Source: Emydura subglobosa
Taxonomy: Eukaryota > Chordata > Testudines > Chelidae
Reading direction: 5' to 3'
Assembly (NCBI GenBank): GCA_007922225.1
Contig: ML680088.1
Span: 15,755,967 to 15,819,966, forward strand
Length of the DNA: 64,000 nucleotides
In this document: positions 23,701 to 38,700 of the stretch, piece by piece
Layout: each line of letters starts with the position of its first letter
Position numbering within the stretch: position 1 is the stretch's first letter
Made by a program: the position numbers and the translations under genes
Notes under the pieces: model-generated
Databases searched by the model: none
What the model was told of the DNA's origin: nothing
Seen by the model: only the letters and a program-made list of their open reading frames with translations

Positions 23701-26700
23701 GTACATTTTTACTGAAGCCAAAACACTTTACCAACATTTCTGTTTTCAATTTCCATTTTTCATTGACAAACTGCAAAATTTTGATCCAAATGAAAATTTT
23801 TTGGGTTGAATATACTTTTTTTTTGCTGGAAAAAAAAAAAAATCTTTCTATTAAAAAATGTTGACTAACTCTAGTGTCATGTCTCTCCTTCACAAACAAT
23901 GTCATAGGTAACTCTGCCTTGTTAGAGGCTAATGGAAGCAACACTTGGCTAGAATCCAGGAGCCCTAGTTTCCATTCCTGGCTCTGCCACTGGCCTGCTA
24001 GGTGACCTTGGGCAAGTCGCTTCATCTCTCTGTGACTCAGTTTTCCCAATCTCTAAAATGGGGATAATGATACTGACCTCCTTTGTAAAGTGCTTTGGGA
24101 TCTATGGATGAAGAGCTAGTTAGTACCTGCTGAGGATCTTTAGAACTTATTTTCAAGGTGAGCCACTATGATTTTCAAACTTCTCCAGTGAGAGATTCTC
24201 CTGGGACAGTCCTGCAACATGTTACATTGGGAGAGGACTTGTTTAATATTTAAATAAACTCGCGACATAATCGGGAACAGTTTGGAAACTGAAAAAAGAT
24301 CACGGCTAGGAAAGATAGAGACTTCCTCTTGAAGAGAGTGGATTTACATCAGGGATGAATATAGCCCAGAGTGTTAAATGCGATATCATCATCATTTCCA
24401 TTGCAATTGACTGCAATGTCATGAATTACTATTTGATTGCAGGAATAAGTAGAAAAGGACTCTAAGTTTGGAGGACAAAAACAGAAACAGCAAAAAAATA
24501 ATATTGGCCTGACATTTTTCAAAGAAACTTTCTCCATTCTCATGGGCCAGCAGTTCTTCTATGAGTCACCTTGAGTAAATAATGCCTGGCTGAGTGATGT
24601 CTCCTCATCATGGAGTTGGTCCTGTCTCAGCTAAGGCAATAGAAATGTTATTTCTGTCTTCAGTGGGAGCAGGCATGGGCCCAATGGGAGCGACTTGCCC
24701 AGGATCTTTCCACTGGCTGGTGTCGAACCTGCTGACCAGCACCCATGAATGATGTTACGTGACTCTCATGCCCCTGCTTGTCATCCATTAGGTTTTCAAG
24801 GCGATGGAAATGACAGATCACAGCAACCCAGGGGGACCGGCCTTCGTGGTATGTCATCTTCTCTGCCCAGTTCTCTCATTTTTATGTAGGAATGTAGGGC
24901 AAGGGATAATGAGAACAGCCAGCGTGCATGGAGTTGCTTTGCAGCCTGCCATTGCATAGCTACGGCTCTGCACACTAACAGTGTGCTTGTCACAGCCCAT
25001 CCCATTCCAGGCCCCGTTGTGTCTTGGTGATATGCACTGGGAGGCTCATTCAGACATGGATCTCCTTGTGCTCATGTGTAATGGGGGGAATAGCTCTCAG
25101 GACAGGAGCTCCTGGAGAGTTCTGCTTCCAGAGAACTACTAATAACCCTGCTCTATGTTACTGATATGTTGCTTGATGTGAGTTCTGATGCAGCTCCCAC
25201 TGCAAGCAAGGGGAGCGGATTCAGCCCATAGACAGTAAGCAAGCAAGCAATATCTTGTGGCAGGGTACTGTCAGTATTTGTCTTTGACTATACTGTACAG
25301 ACAAATGACAACGAATAACAAAAGCAGATAAACATTAATACCTTTAGACCCTTATCATGCTCTTTCTTCATGCCCGAGAGGGTTTGCAGCTACACCGTGG
25401 AGATCAGGAAATTCACCAGGACTAGAAGGGACAGAATTACTCTATACACAGAGCTAACTGAAGTACCTCTAGCAGTTAAGTGCAAATCTGAATATCAATA
25501 CATCTTCCTCTAGCCCTGCCTTCTGGACACAAGAAGAGTCCTCTGGAGGATAATTAAGACTTTCTGATGCCAAAAGAAGCTCTTAATGCACCAGCACCAA
25601 AGGGGTCAATAAATTCACTTAAATCAGCAGTCTTCATGCCTTTAGGAGGACTGACACCACGGAGCAGCTGGTGCTGCTGCAATATTTACAAACTGTATGA
25701 CATTAACTGAGATTGAACCACATTAAAAAAAAAAAAAAAAACATGCTGCTGCCACATCCATTGCAATAAAATCTCATAATTCACAGGCCTGATCCATGTC
25801 AGCTGTGAATTATGAAAGGTATCTGATCTCCCCGATGAGCTGTTAAAGTCAGGTTCCTTTTGCAGTCAGGACACAGATCCCATGACACTTTCTGAAAAAC
25901 AGTACGGGATAACCACAGTGTCATGGCCAATGTGAGACAGGTTCTAATGTTGAAGGCCATACGCGAGATATTGCTTAGTGTTAAATGGCATTTGCTGACT
26001 GTGCTAACTTACTGTCATCGCAGCCCTGGGGGATAGATTTATGTTATTTAGTATCGTGTGTATTACCACAGCACCCAAGGGCTTCAACTGAGATCTGGGT
26101 CTCCTATGCTAGGTGCTGTACACAGACATGGTGAGAGACAGTCCCTGCCCCACAGAACTTACACTCTAACCAGACAAGATAGGCAGAAGCAGAGGAGGTT
26201 ACTTGTGGTTGTGCAGCTGGAATAGAACACGCGGTCATGCAGCTGGGAATAGATGGGCTCCTGACACCCAGTCCAGGTCCTTACCATTAGACCAGTGTTT
26301 TTCAAGCAGTCAGGTGTGACCCCGATGGGGATCATGAAAGGCAAGCCAGGGGTCAGAAGACATTCAAAACTTTATGCCAATCTGAAGCAAAGAAAATCTC
26401 ACTCCCCATTCCCTGCGCACCTTTTCCCTTTCAAGGTCATGTATTCTCTGTCAACCTACTGAAACACACTCACAAATTATTGATACATTTTTTACTCATG
26501 TAGTAAAGGTAAGAGGGTAGGGTAAATTTTTTACTTCAAATAGGAGTTCGCCAACCTGAAAAGGTTGAGAAACACTGAACTAGACTGTAATGGGGCTCCA
26601 CTCATCATGTTGGCACCTCCTGCTAAGTTGTCTTGGGTATTAGTTCTTCAGGTCATTACATCCTCACCCACCGTCACCTCTGTTCCCGGACCCACATCAT

Positions 26701-29700
26701 TTCAAGGACCATGGCATCCTCTTCATGACACAGCCCTCCAGCCATGTCACAATATATGTTCCCACCTTCCAGGAGGCCAAGTGATGCAGTTCAACTGTTC
26801 CACCATTTCCCCAGTGGGAACTCAGGGTGTGGGGAAGAGCAGAGGACCTGGACTGCTCACTATTCCAGGTCCTAGCCCAGGGACCCTGTAGATGGCAGCC
26901 ACGTGCTGCGTCTCTTCCAACTCCTCAGTACCTTTCTCTGGGCTACTTCCCCACAGCCCCAGCACCTTCTTTGTCCTTGCCTCAGGGCCTCAGCCTGTCA
27001 ATCCCAGCAGCCAGGCAGAAGCTTGTTCTAGCTCCCCCAGTCTCTGCTAGCAGCGCTGCTCTGTCCAGGGTGCTAGCTGTTTCCACCCACCCGTCAGGCA
27101 CCCCCGTCCTCTGTCCTTGAGCTCCAGGGAGTAACTGACCCTGCTCTGCACTGCAGCTCTTCTTATATGGGCTTGCCTGGCCCTGACTGGATGCTTCTCT
27201 CAGCCCCTCTCTAATTGGCTGCCTCTTGTGCAGCCTCCCTAGGGCTCTATTAACCCCGGAGAGGCCAGTGTTGGGCCAAAGCCCCATCACACAAACTATG
27301 CAAGTATGATACATTTCAATAAAATGGAATTTGATTGATGCCAGTCATACCTCTCCATAGTTCTCCTTCCATTGTCTAATTCCTCAGGCAGGGTCTCAGC
27401 ACCAATGCCTGAATTGCATGAACTATTCCCAACTAGCATGGCCTAGTTCACTCCACTTGCATTTGTAGCCCAGGAATTGGTTCACACAGCACATATTGAG
27501 CTCTGCTGTATCAATTTGCATTACAAGCTATAAAAGCTATAGAATGGAGTCTCAGTGCCATTTAGCTCACTGGTGCACCACATTTATAGATTAACCTGCT
27601 TCTGCAGTGGGTGCCCTCCTGCTATAGGATGAGAAAGTTCCATTTTATTCTAGTCACGGGCATGTTTTCTTCATACAAACAGGCCAGCCAGTTCAGATGC
27701 AGCCTTGCGAGCAGGTACCAGTCATTACTTCCTACACCAATGAAGGTATGTGGTAAACCAATGAACACTGATTTTCTGTAGCAATGCAGCATTCATCTCC
27801 TATTTATGTATGAGAGAAAACTTGCCCAGAACATCACCATAGCAAGAGACAAATCTGAAACTTTTTTATAATCTGACTGTAAAGGATGAAGAATTTGAAG
27901 AGTCATTGGGCAGTTCTTTCAAGAGTCTTGGGTCTGATCTACAACTAAAAGTTTTATCAGTATTGCTACTGGTTAAGGGTAAGGCTTTTTTAACCCAACA
28001 TAGCTAAGCTGGTTAAAGTCCTAGTGTAAGTGGATTTATATTGAAATAACTGCACTTATACTAATATGGCTAATGCTGCTTCCTGAAACCAGCATAAACT
28101 ATACTGGTATAAGTCCTTTCATAGTACTCTAACTGCATCCACATGAAGGGGTTTTGTCGGTATAGCTAAATTGGCATAACTCTACCAGCAAAACCCTCCT
28201 AGTGCAGAGCAGACCTTAAGAGAACAAGGAAAGTAACAAGAGTTTGTCAGATGGATCAAATTATTTCTTTACATAGTGTAATGGTGCCATCTTTGGTTTC
28301 ATTCATCCTGTATATCTGTTCTATACTAAAATTGATATTTAAAGCCTTCTTGGGCCTTCAAAAAGTGGATCTTGATTAGGGATGATGATAATAATAAAAT
28401 AATAATAATAAATCACAAAAACTTGAGAGACTTTCATTCCAATGGTTTTCAAAACTGTTTTTTTGCATTTTAAAACTTTCTGTGGAATTTTTGTATCAAC
28501 TTTTTGTTTTTGTTTTCCAAAACTGGTTATTTTTGCAAATAAGCATTTCTAGGATGGCTATGGCAGCACAACATTCCTAGTGAGGGCACAGCTCAGACCT
28601 ACCAAGTGCAGCTTTTCTGGCATAGCTTATTCCAGTACGTGTCACCTTCCTAGCAAAATAAGCTATACCGGTAAAAATGCAGCTGTCTACATTAGGGGCC
28701 TTTGCTGCCAGATCTCACCACACCCCTGACTGACAAAATTAGCTAGGCCAGCAATGTTTATAGTGTAGATCTGGCCTAAATCTTGAGTGTTGAGCCCTGA
28801 GCTCACAATATTGCAAGATCACTACACAATAATATCCAGGTTGTAGTTAAATGTTTTCCTGCAAGGTCATTTCATTCTCAGAAATAACATCAGCAGAGTG
28901 GATGTCCACGACAAGAAATTGTTCATGACACCGACAAGCTCAGAGGACGGGAATGCTGCCATGTCACAAGCAATATCTTTTTCTGCATAAGTTAATTTCA
29001 TAAATGGGTCTGTTTTTACAATTTTGCTTCTTTTTATATTTTACTTTTGAGAACAGGAAAATCAGTCAATCAATTAAATGTCTGTGCTTTTTGTAATGTC
29101 TCTGTCTCTTTAATGTAATGAACATTTTAAAATGTTCAATTTCTTTTTTAGTTGGGATCCCTGCTTTATTGTGTTACGTTCTGTTAGACCAAGTGGACCA
29201 TTATTATTAGGGTGATTACGAGCGTGTCTGACGTGTCCATCACCATAGAACTTAGGTGCACTTACAACGCTCTTACACTACAAATCACATTTCCCAATTA
29301 CAGTCCCAACAGCACATCTCTTTCAAATTGGAGAAAAGAGTCCAGAGGAGAGCAACAAAAATGATAATAGGTTTAGAAAACCTGCCCTCTGAGGAAAATT
29401 TAACAAAACTGGGCGTGTTTAGTCTTGAGAAAAGATGACTGTGGGGGGACTTGATAACAGCCGTCAAATATGTTAAGGGCAATTATAAAGAGGACAGGGA
29501 TCAATTGTTTTCCATGTCCACTGAAGGTAAGACAAGGAGTAATGGGCTTAATCTGCAGCAAGGGAGATTGTTAGATATTAGGAAAAAAATCTTTCTAACT
29601 ACAGGGGTGGTTGAGCTCTGGAATAGTTGTCCAAGAGAAGCTGTGGAATCCCCATCATTCTTGGTTTTTAAGAACTGGTTGGACAAACACCTGTGAGGGA

Positions 29701-32700
29701 TAGTCCAGATTTACTTGGTCCTGTCTCAGCGCAAGGGGCTGGGCTTGATGACCTTTCCAGGTCCCTTCCAGCCCTACATTTCTATAATTCTATGAAACTT
29801 AGCCAGCTGGCTATGGCTGCTCAGAACAGATATCCTAAAAATGAAGCACACAAAATTTGGCCCTACAATGAGCTGTGGTTAGGAGACCAATGCACCCATA
29901 TGCAGCTCATTGGAGGGTTAGGACCTTAAGCCCAGAATCACTGAAGCACTTTGGTGTGTCCTGAAGTTTAAGCACAGAAGTAGTCTTCCTGAAATGAGTG
30001 GGACTACTCATATTCTTAAAGTTGGGCATGTGTTTAGGAGCTGTGGTTACAGTGGCCTTCACAACCACTTCTGAATGTTTAGCTGCATGGAAGAGGAGAT
30101 TCTGGAGCTTGTACTTAATAAAAGCCTGAACTGGAAGATACATTTTGCATCTCATTGTAAACATGGCCAATTTCAGGTTTGACGTATTCCTGGTGGGAGC
30201 AAATTGTCCCCAGCATCCCTAAGTTTCAGCCTAGAGACAAATAGCTCTAGCATTGCTCTAGCTAAACACAGCATTCTTGGCCATGCACAGGAGAGGAGCT
30301 TCTGAGAGAATGGGAGTCCTAATTATGTCATCCAATGTGCACGAGGGGGGGCAAGCAGAGGCCCCCCCCCCCCCCCCCCCCCCAAGCAGCAAGACCATAG
30401 AACTGCACTGGGGTGGAAGCTGGCAGAGTTTGTAGCTGCAGCGCTGGGCAGCCAGATCCCCTCCTCCAGGAGCCAGCATTCTCCAGAGTTCACTCACCCC
30501 ACCCCTTTCTCTACCTTCACCAATCAGCAGCTGAGGCTGTATGGAGTGACATTCCTCCTAATCAATAGCAGCGGGGCAGTGAGCAGAACCAAGTGAGTCA
30601 TGGGGGAGCACAGGGTCCCGGGTGGTGAGAGCATTGGGTACCCCACAGTGGCTGTGCAGAGGAGGGGAAGCACAGGTTCCTCAGTTTTGCCGCTGGGGAA
30701 CAGTGAGTTTCTCCAGCCTCCGGGTTGTGGCGGCAGCATAGAATGGGCCCCCTGCAAAAGGGGTTGTATTTTTATTCCTGTGCAAGCCCCTGTTTTGGCC
30801 TTTGAATCTAAACCTTTTCCTAACTTGCCAGGCATTCTCATTCGCACTGTAGAAGTGGCCTTGGCTTTATAGATCCATAGATTTCAAGGCTAGAAGGGAC
30901 CACTGTGATCATCTAGTCCGATCTCCTGTATGACACAGGCCAGAGAACGTCCCAAAATAATTCCCAGGGCATATTGTTTTAGAAAAATATCCAATCTTGA
31001 TGTAAAATTGCCTGTGATGGAGAGTCAACTATGACCCTTGGTAAATTGTTCCAATGGTCAATTACTCTGACCGTTAAAAATGTACACCTTATTTCCAATC
31101 TGAATTTGTTTAGCTTCAACTTCCAGCCACTGGATCATCTTAGAGCTTTCTCTGCTAGATAGAAGATTCCATTATTAAATATTAGTTCCCCACATAGTAC
31201 TTACAGACTGTAATCATCACCCCTTAAACTTCTCTTTGTTACGCTTTAGTGAGCCTACCACTCTAATGCAGGTTTCCCAATCCTTTAATCATTCTCATGG
31301 CTCTTCTCTGAACCCTCTCCAATTTCTCAACACACTTCTTGAATTGTGGGCACCAGAAGCGGTCACAGTATTCCAGCAGCGATTGCACCCATGCCAAATA
31401 TAGAGGTAAAATAACCTCTCTATTCCCACTCAAGGTTCCCCTGGTTATTCATCCCACGATTGCATTAGCTCTTTTGGCCACAGCCTCATATTGGGGGCTC
31501 ATGTTCAGCTGATTATCCACCACGACCACCAAATCCTATTCAGAATCACTGCTTCCCAGATGGAGTCCCCCATCCAATAAGTATGGCCTACATTCTTTTT
31601 CCCTAGATGTATACATTTACATTTAGCTTTATTGAAATATATATTGTTTGCTTGTGTGCAGTTTACAAGTGCTCCAGGTCACTCTGAGTCAATTACATGC
31701 CCTCTTCATTATTTACCACTCCCTCAATTTGCATATGATCTACAAACTTTAGCAGTGATGACTGTATATTTTCTTCCAGGTCATTGATAAAAAATGTTAG
31801 AGTAGGATCAAGAACTGGTCCCTATGGGATCCTACTGGAAACACACCCACTTGATGATGATTCCCCTTTTACAACTTCATTTGAGATGTATCAGCCCATT
31901 TTTAATCCATTTAATTCTGAAGAAGAGCTCTGTACAGCTCAAAAGCTTGTCTCTTTTGCCAACAGAAGATGGTCCAATAGAAGAGATTACTTCACCCACC
32001 TTGTCTCTCTAATATCCTGGGACCAACATGGCTACATGACTGCAAATATTAATTTTACATAATTCTAGTTTTTTAAATCAAAATATTGTGCAGTAACCAG
32101 TCAAGCACACAACACCATATTGAAACCAAGCTATGCGCTCTTAGAATTCTGGTTCCGTTTCCAATTCATTGTTAAGGGGAGAGAGGCTGTGGAATATTTT
32201 AATATCTGCTGCACCAGGATTCTGAAGTGCATAGGATCATTTCTGATTTGCTTGTTTCACAGATTTGCTTCTTCTTCTGTCCATAGCTGCAAATCTGTAC
32301 ACGTCATTTAAAAATAACACAACACATATATCTTCAAAGCAGCCATGTGGACAAATCATTTGCACTGACGCACCAGCTCACTGAGGACGTTCTGGTTTTC
32401 AAACAGAGGAGAAACAGGCAAGGGAGGAAAAGCTGGACAAGGGGGATGTTAAGTGAGAAAGAAAGAAGTTGAAGAAGCCCTATGAGTCAGTTTAGTATTA
32501 GTACAATATTAATGAATGTGGTTTGCAATTGAAAGAGTGATCTGCCTTTCGGTATTTTCAGTCTTATGTGTTTTCACTTTCTAGTTGCCTTTTTATTCCT
32601 TGCCCACTTCTCACTCTTTATTCATTGCAGGAACTCATGTGACTGTCGAGGTACATCCTAGGAATACCACCCCACAGCTGTTCAGGAAATTCTCCCCTGG

Positions 32701-35700
32701 GAAAGGTACATCACTGTTTTAAAACATTTGTGCCACCTAAAATATGGCATATCAGCTGCACTAGAGAGCAGGGAGAAGAAGCGCTCATTTGATTACCACA
32801 GCGTTAAACCTGTTAGCTTACTATCTGTGCATATCAATGATAAATGTAACAGAAAGGTGGTACAGCACAAAGTGTGATTTTCTAAAGTTCATAACTCAGT
32901 CAAATCCAAACTAACTGTCACAGGAACATGCAATGACAGTTCCCCTCAGTAACCGCTACTTCCATGCCTTATTTAAGCTTCCAATCGCCAGCTGCTCTAT
33001 ACAGCTGCTAAAAATAATTTTTAAAAAGATTTTTTTTTTAATAAGAGTGTGGTTCCCTTTTCATATCCCTCGGGCTTAAAAATGGATTAACTTAAACCAT
33101 TTTGACTTACATTTAAAACAAAACAAAGTTTCAGCTTGAAAGACCAAATGGAAAAGTTTCAGAAAGTTATGTGCAACACAAAACAGGGGATTGAAGTGGA
33201 AAGGCCTATACAAATTTAACTTGATCACCCATTCCCACTACAATAAATCTCAAGCATTCCCATATGATTCCTGTGTTCTCCCATTGCCAGGACTTTTGTA
33301 TAGCGTTAGTGGTGCAGAATGGGACCTGTATTTTGGCCCCAGAGGTGGCTACATTTTAGTAGTGGATGAAGTAATTTCTGTAATCAGACACTATCACATC
33401 TTGCCCTTATTTACACCCTTTGAAGCTGGCAGGGCATTGAGACTGGAAGAGTGTACGTGAATTTTGAACACACTGGATAAACCATTTTGGAATTCTTCAA
33501 GAAAAGAACTAATGAAACATAAGGAACCGTTACTTTTGTGGTACCCAATACAAAATACAATGGCAATCCAAGTCTATCTGTTTAATATTTTCCTAGCTCA
33601 CAAAGCAGACATAGGCTGACCTAGACTAAATTAAAGAGAGGAATGGATGCACATTTTCCTTAGTGGCAATAGCCTTGATAGAGAGAAATCTACATTGTGA
33701 TCAATGTAACAGTGTAATCAGGACTATTCAAGACGGTGTGCCTGGGTGAAAAGGAGAAAATGCTCAGTGCATCTGGAGCCTGACTCAACACACCTACTGA
33801 GGGCAAATTAAGATGTTCCATGGGCTGTAATAGGAATGGGATGGAGTCCAGGGTGCTCACAGAGGTGTTTAGGCAGAGGGAGAGGTTGCCATGATGACAG
33901 GTATCGTTTTCTTCCACGGAGTAACTCTTGACTACTTCTGTCTGGGGGTTATTGCAGGAATCCGCAAGCTGCCCAGTCTGACTGGCCAGGATAACAAAGG
34001 TGAGACTGCTCGGTTACAATGTATTGTGTGACAGTGAAAACACTAGTCCAGCTTCAGTGGAGTTGCTCCAACCATAAATTTGGCCCAACATCTCCCATTA
34101 CGGGGCCCGCCTCTTGGGGCACTGGAGAGGCTGCCAGAAGCTGAGTTGAAGTGATGACTATGCTACTTATAGGTGGACATGTGCCCAGACTCCCTGCTGT
34201 GCCAGCCCTGGCTCTTGCATCATAAGGAGCAGCTGGTAGTAAGAACAAAATCCTTTTCTTTGTGGCGACGGGGCCTCCCCCAGAACTACAGAGATCTCGC
34301 ATTTGGTGACCTTCTGGTGGCTGCATCACCCCTGAAACCTGCTCCAGCTGATCTGTAGCTCATTCTGTGAAGGTGTCATTTAATAACTGTGCTGCAGGCG
34401 TTCATACAAGCGAAGATCTCTCTGAAACATACACTTTAATTTCTTCCACACAGTAAGCTATTTGGCTGGTTGACTGGCGGGACGGAATGCAATGTTCCCA
34501 GTCTTCAGCATACAAGAGAAGACAGCTGATGGTTTGTCAATGTGCTGTCTGCTACTTTCATGGTCATAGGACTGGTGGGAGGGGACGTTCTCTTTACTCA
34601 TCTCTATCTTGTGCTGCTTCCATCTCTCCGTCATGGGCTGCATGCAACGTGACATGAACGATAGGGCTCAGAACAAGGAAATAAAAGCCCGTCTTTCAAC
34701 CCTCCGCCCATCATAGACACACTATCTTTCTCTATCCTTTTTCTACTTCTTTGCTGTTTATCTCACACCAATTTTGTCAACCTTCTAGGTTTCCAAGAGA
34801 ATGGGAAGAAAAGACTGCCCTTGCCAGGTGGAAAAGACCTGCATGGTAACTATCTGCTGCATTGTAGCTCTCCGTCACTAGCACAGTATAGCTTCTTCGC
34901 TGCAGTGAGCATCCCCAATGGGACATACATTCACTTTAGAAATAGGATTCAGGCCGATCAAAAAATGATATGGCACTGGATAAAAGCAACTATATTGACG
35001 TACACTGACTGCAAATGAATGATTTTGTTTCTGTCACTGTAAATATACTTTGCTTTACCCGCTGTATTGTCTGGGATTCGAAGTCAGGACGGTTCGGTGC
35101 ACGTCACGCATGTTGTAGATGGACTGCATGTGCAACATAACTGAGAAGTCTGCTTTGCAAATAGGCCTGATACACATTTCTAACTGCCAAGGTAACCGTG
35201 TCGGGCTGCCTGAGTTATTGTGGATTCGGTGTCTGTGGGGAGCCTTTGCAGCTATAACCTGACAAAGACGAAAACTGATAACCAATTTTAAAAACCCATC
35301 CAGCTCCCAAAAGGCAAGAAGTAATTTTCAGAGCTGAATAGAACAAGAACCTTTCAAATGTGTAAATCTGCTTTATCTCTCTTTAGGTCACTGTAATAGC
35401 CCCTTTTTGGTGCAAAGCTAGATAAACAAACAAGCCTGTTAGAGAAACAGATGCTGTGCGCTCCCGCCCTGTTTTAGGCAAATTTGGCCCAGTAGGTAAC
35501 AGCAGGTGCGGTGGCTTGTGATTGGATTGGCTGGCTGGCTGGCTCTCCCATTACAATGAAGGTTATTGAACTAAGCCTGGGGGAATATTGAGGAATTCAG
35601 GCTCAGAGATTTCCGCTCACATAATTATCCAGTGAGGGTGGGAGCTTCTGAGAACAGAGAAACTTCCATTAACCAACTTGGGAGCACACTTGCCGCTGAG

Positions 35701-38700
35701 AGTGAGGAAACCGGTTTACTTCTTAGCCTTAAACCAGAGCCAAAGAGGAGACTCCCAGTTACTCAAAGGGCTAGAGACTAATCCACTTAGGGGTCTCGCT
35801 GAGTTCCACTTGGAGCCATCCCTTCTGAAGGGTGGTCTTATGGCTTCCGCAAGCAGGAGTCAAAGACTGCAGCAAACAAGCCAGTGTCTGAGATGGCAGC
35901 TGCCCCAATGCTTGGAGTATCGATGCTAGGACCCACACAGAGAGCACTTTAGCAGCCGGTGAAGCTGCTTCTCCTCCCTACTTCCTAATGGAGCGAGGGT
36001 TGCACTCACATTTCACCTCGAAGAAGGCAGCCTGCTCTGGCAACCCCTGCCTGATTGAGGTGGCCTGGGGACAGTCATTCCTACCTCCTGTTGCTGGTGC
36101 TCCTGCAGATGGGAACTAACAAGTGCTCTGCATGTAACCACTCAGGTCTACCCACCATGGTGCTGCATCCCCCTCTGGTGGGGCCTAGCCCACAGCCAGA
36201 GACTGGTGCGACTGCCACAGCTAGGGCAGAAAGAGCTGTGTCTTTCAGTTCGGGCAATAGAGGCTCATGCTTTTGTGATCCAGAAGCCCCAGGTTCAATC
36301 CTTCCTCTTGAGAGATGACCCCCACCTGCAGATGCACAGCAATACAGAGAGAGTAACAGTTCCACATCCTTGGTTCTCCACCCATTTGGTAACAAAGTCT
36401 AGTCTTCTTCATGCCACTGCAGCTGGGTTGCTGTGAGGTTACCAAGCCTCACTCTTCAAGCAGTTCCCTGGCTATTTAGTGGCACTTTTTTTTACTGGAA
36501 GAATTCACACAATAAAAATTTAAACTCAATCTTTTTTGTTCCCTCTTCCCTCTTGCCTTCCTGCAATTTAATAGCCATGAGAATCTCTTAATCCCTGAAA
36601 GGCTTCAATACAGCTTGGCAGAGGGCAGGATTCTTGTAGCTTTGACTTGCTAGAATGGCCTGCTTAGTGCTGGCTGAAGAAAAAAAGTGATTTTTGTTCA
36701 CTACTCAAATGAATTTTGAGGCGATATCCACTGAATAAATTGTGTATGAAATACTCATTCAGATGTATATACTTGGTGAAATAAGGGGGAAATATTAGAA
36801 TAATTCATTTGAAATTACAGTATTCATCAAATACATTTTGGGCTAATTTCTTGTTCCTTTTCTCCTGCAGAGTAGCATCTTAAATCCCAATCCTACAAAG
36901 ACTAATGTGTATCAGTAACTTTACTCATGGAAGTAGTGCCAGTGAAATCAATGAGGTTACTCTTGTGAGTAAAGTTACTCTGTGGTTCGCTAGATCGGAG
37001 TTTTTGTCAGGCAAATAGTACCATATATTTTACTGAGTCTACTTGAGGACTAAGGATATCAGAAGTTAGCTCTTGATTAATACTATTTGACCAACTCTAG
37101 GCCTGATATTCTCGTGTTAACACTTTGAACACCATATCATATTTTTCCTGTCAGATTTTTCTATGCAGTTACATAGTGCAAATTACGCAAAGAGGAACTC
37201 CCAGCTCAGAAAAGCTCAGTGCAGATCTGACTGGCTTAGATGGGAGGAACTGATAAAGCAGATACCTTCAGAGCAGGAGGCTCCCGTTCAAGTGTCATTT
37301 GATGCACACACATCAAGTTCAGTCTGTGGGTGGCAAACTCTGCTGATTGCTCTTGCTCTGGTGTTTGGCGACTTACAATGCCTCTTCCATTCTGGAATGA
37401 TGGTTCCATGTTTGTTTCCAGCATATCCATGGGACAAATCCAATCTGAAATCCATGACATTAGACCTGCAGCAATTTGAGAAACTGGATGCCTATGCATC
37501 AAAGGTAGGTCTCATCTCACTCAGTCTTCCTGCAAGACCACATTGTGCTTTAGCCATTCAGGACCTGGGAGACCGAGGTGCTCCATAGGGGAACTAAGTG
37601 ATGATGTCCTTCCCTCTAACCTAGGCTTTCAGAACTTCTGCCCGAAAACCATACTGAAAATACATTTCCATAGTTAGGGGATTAGCCTACTCAGGAAAAA
37701 AGTAGCACCAAAAATATGAATCACTCTCAGTATGGACTTACAGCTTTGAATTTCCACTGACGACTCATCTGAAGCTCCAATTTAACAAAGCAACTATGCT
37801 GTATTTTTTTAAGAAACAATAGAAATCAGGGGACGAGGACGAATACCAGTGGTGATATATGACTATTGGTTCTTACAACAAACAGTGACGACGTTGTGTG
37901 TGTGTAGATATAAAAGCAAAATATGCTTTGTGAAGTAGGAGGTAAATGTAGATGCATCAAGACTGTCCTTTGATTGGTTGCTAAGGGTGGCTATTCAGTG
38001 ATGAAAAGCTCATCGTTGGCATGAAGGTTAAACATGTCTGGCCCACAACAACCCTCCTCTGCGTTGCCTGTAAAAGGAACTAATTTCATGAGCATCAGAG
38101 TCTCACACAAAGAGAGCTTCCAATAAGTCAGGGGACTGAGCAAACTCAAAGGGCAGTTATTACATATTAGGTGCTGGTACTACCCATCAAGAACGGTGCA
38201 GAAATGTCCAGAAGCGCTCCCAGACACGCAAAGGCAAAAGGAAGGCCTGACTTCAACAGAAAGGTATAAAAGGGGAACCCCCTAATATTTTTTCACATGA
38301 ACCTCCTAATCCTCTTATTCCTTACCAAAACAGGTGAGTGTCAAGAACAGCATAGAGGAACTGGTGAAAGCCCTGCTCCAAAAAGCCCGAACAGATCTGG
38401 AAAAGGTCAGAGCCATTTGGATGTGGATATGCCATCACATAGGTAGGTTGAGATCCTTGACTCCCACAGCACTGGCGGACAAAACTGCTGTTGTCATGCT
38501 CTTTGCATGTTTATATGCATGTTGTGGGTAGGTTTGCAGGGGGCACCTGGGGAGGAGGAGGAGAAGGGAAGCCCACAATACATTCTGGATAAAAGAGGTC
38601 TACTGTCAGTATCCAGAACTATATTGAGAGGTTATCTTGCTATCTATAGGACTTTACTTCCTCTCCCACCCCTGCCAGTTTCCACAAGGGTGGTGTGTTA

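Noticed and set aside
26565..27314. Overlapping 80-110-codon frames on both strands
   Set aside because: They follow the CT-rich composition of an LTR-like repeat and lack any domain.
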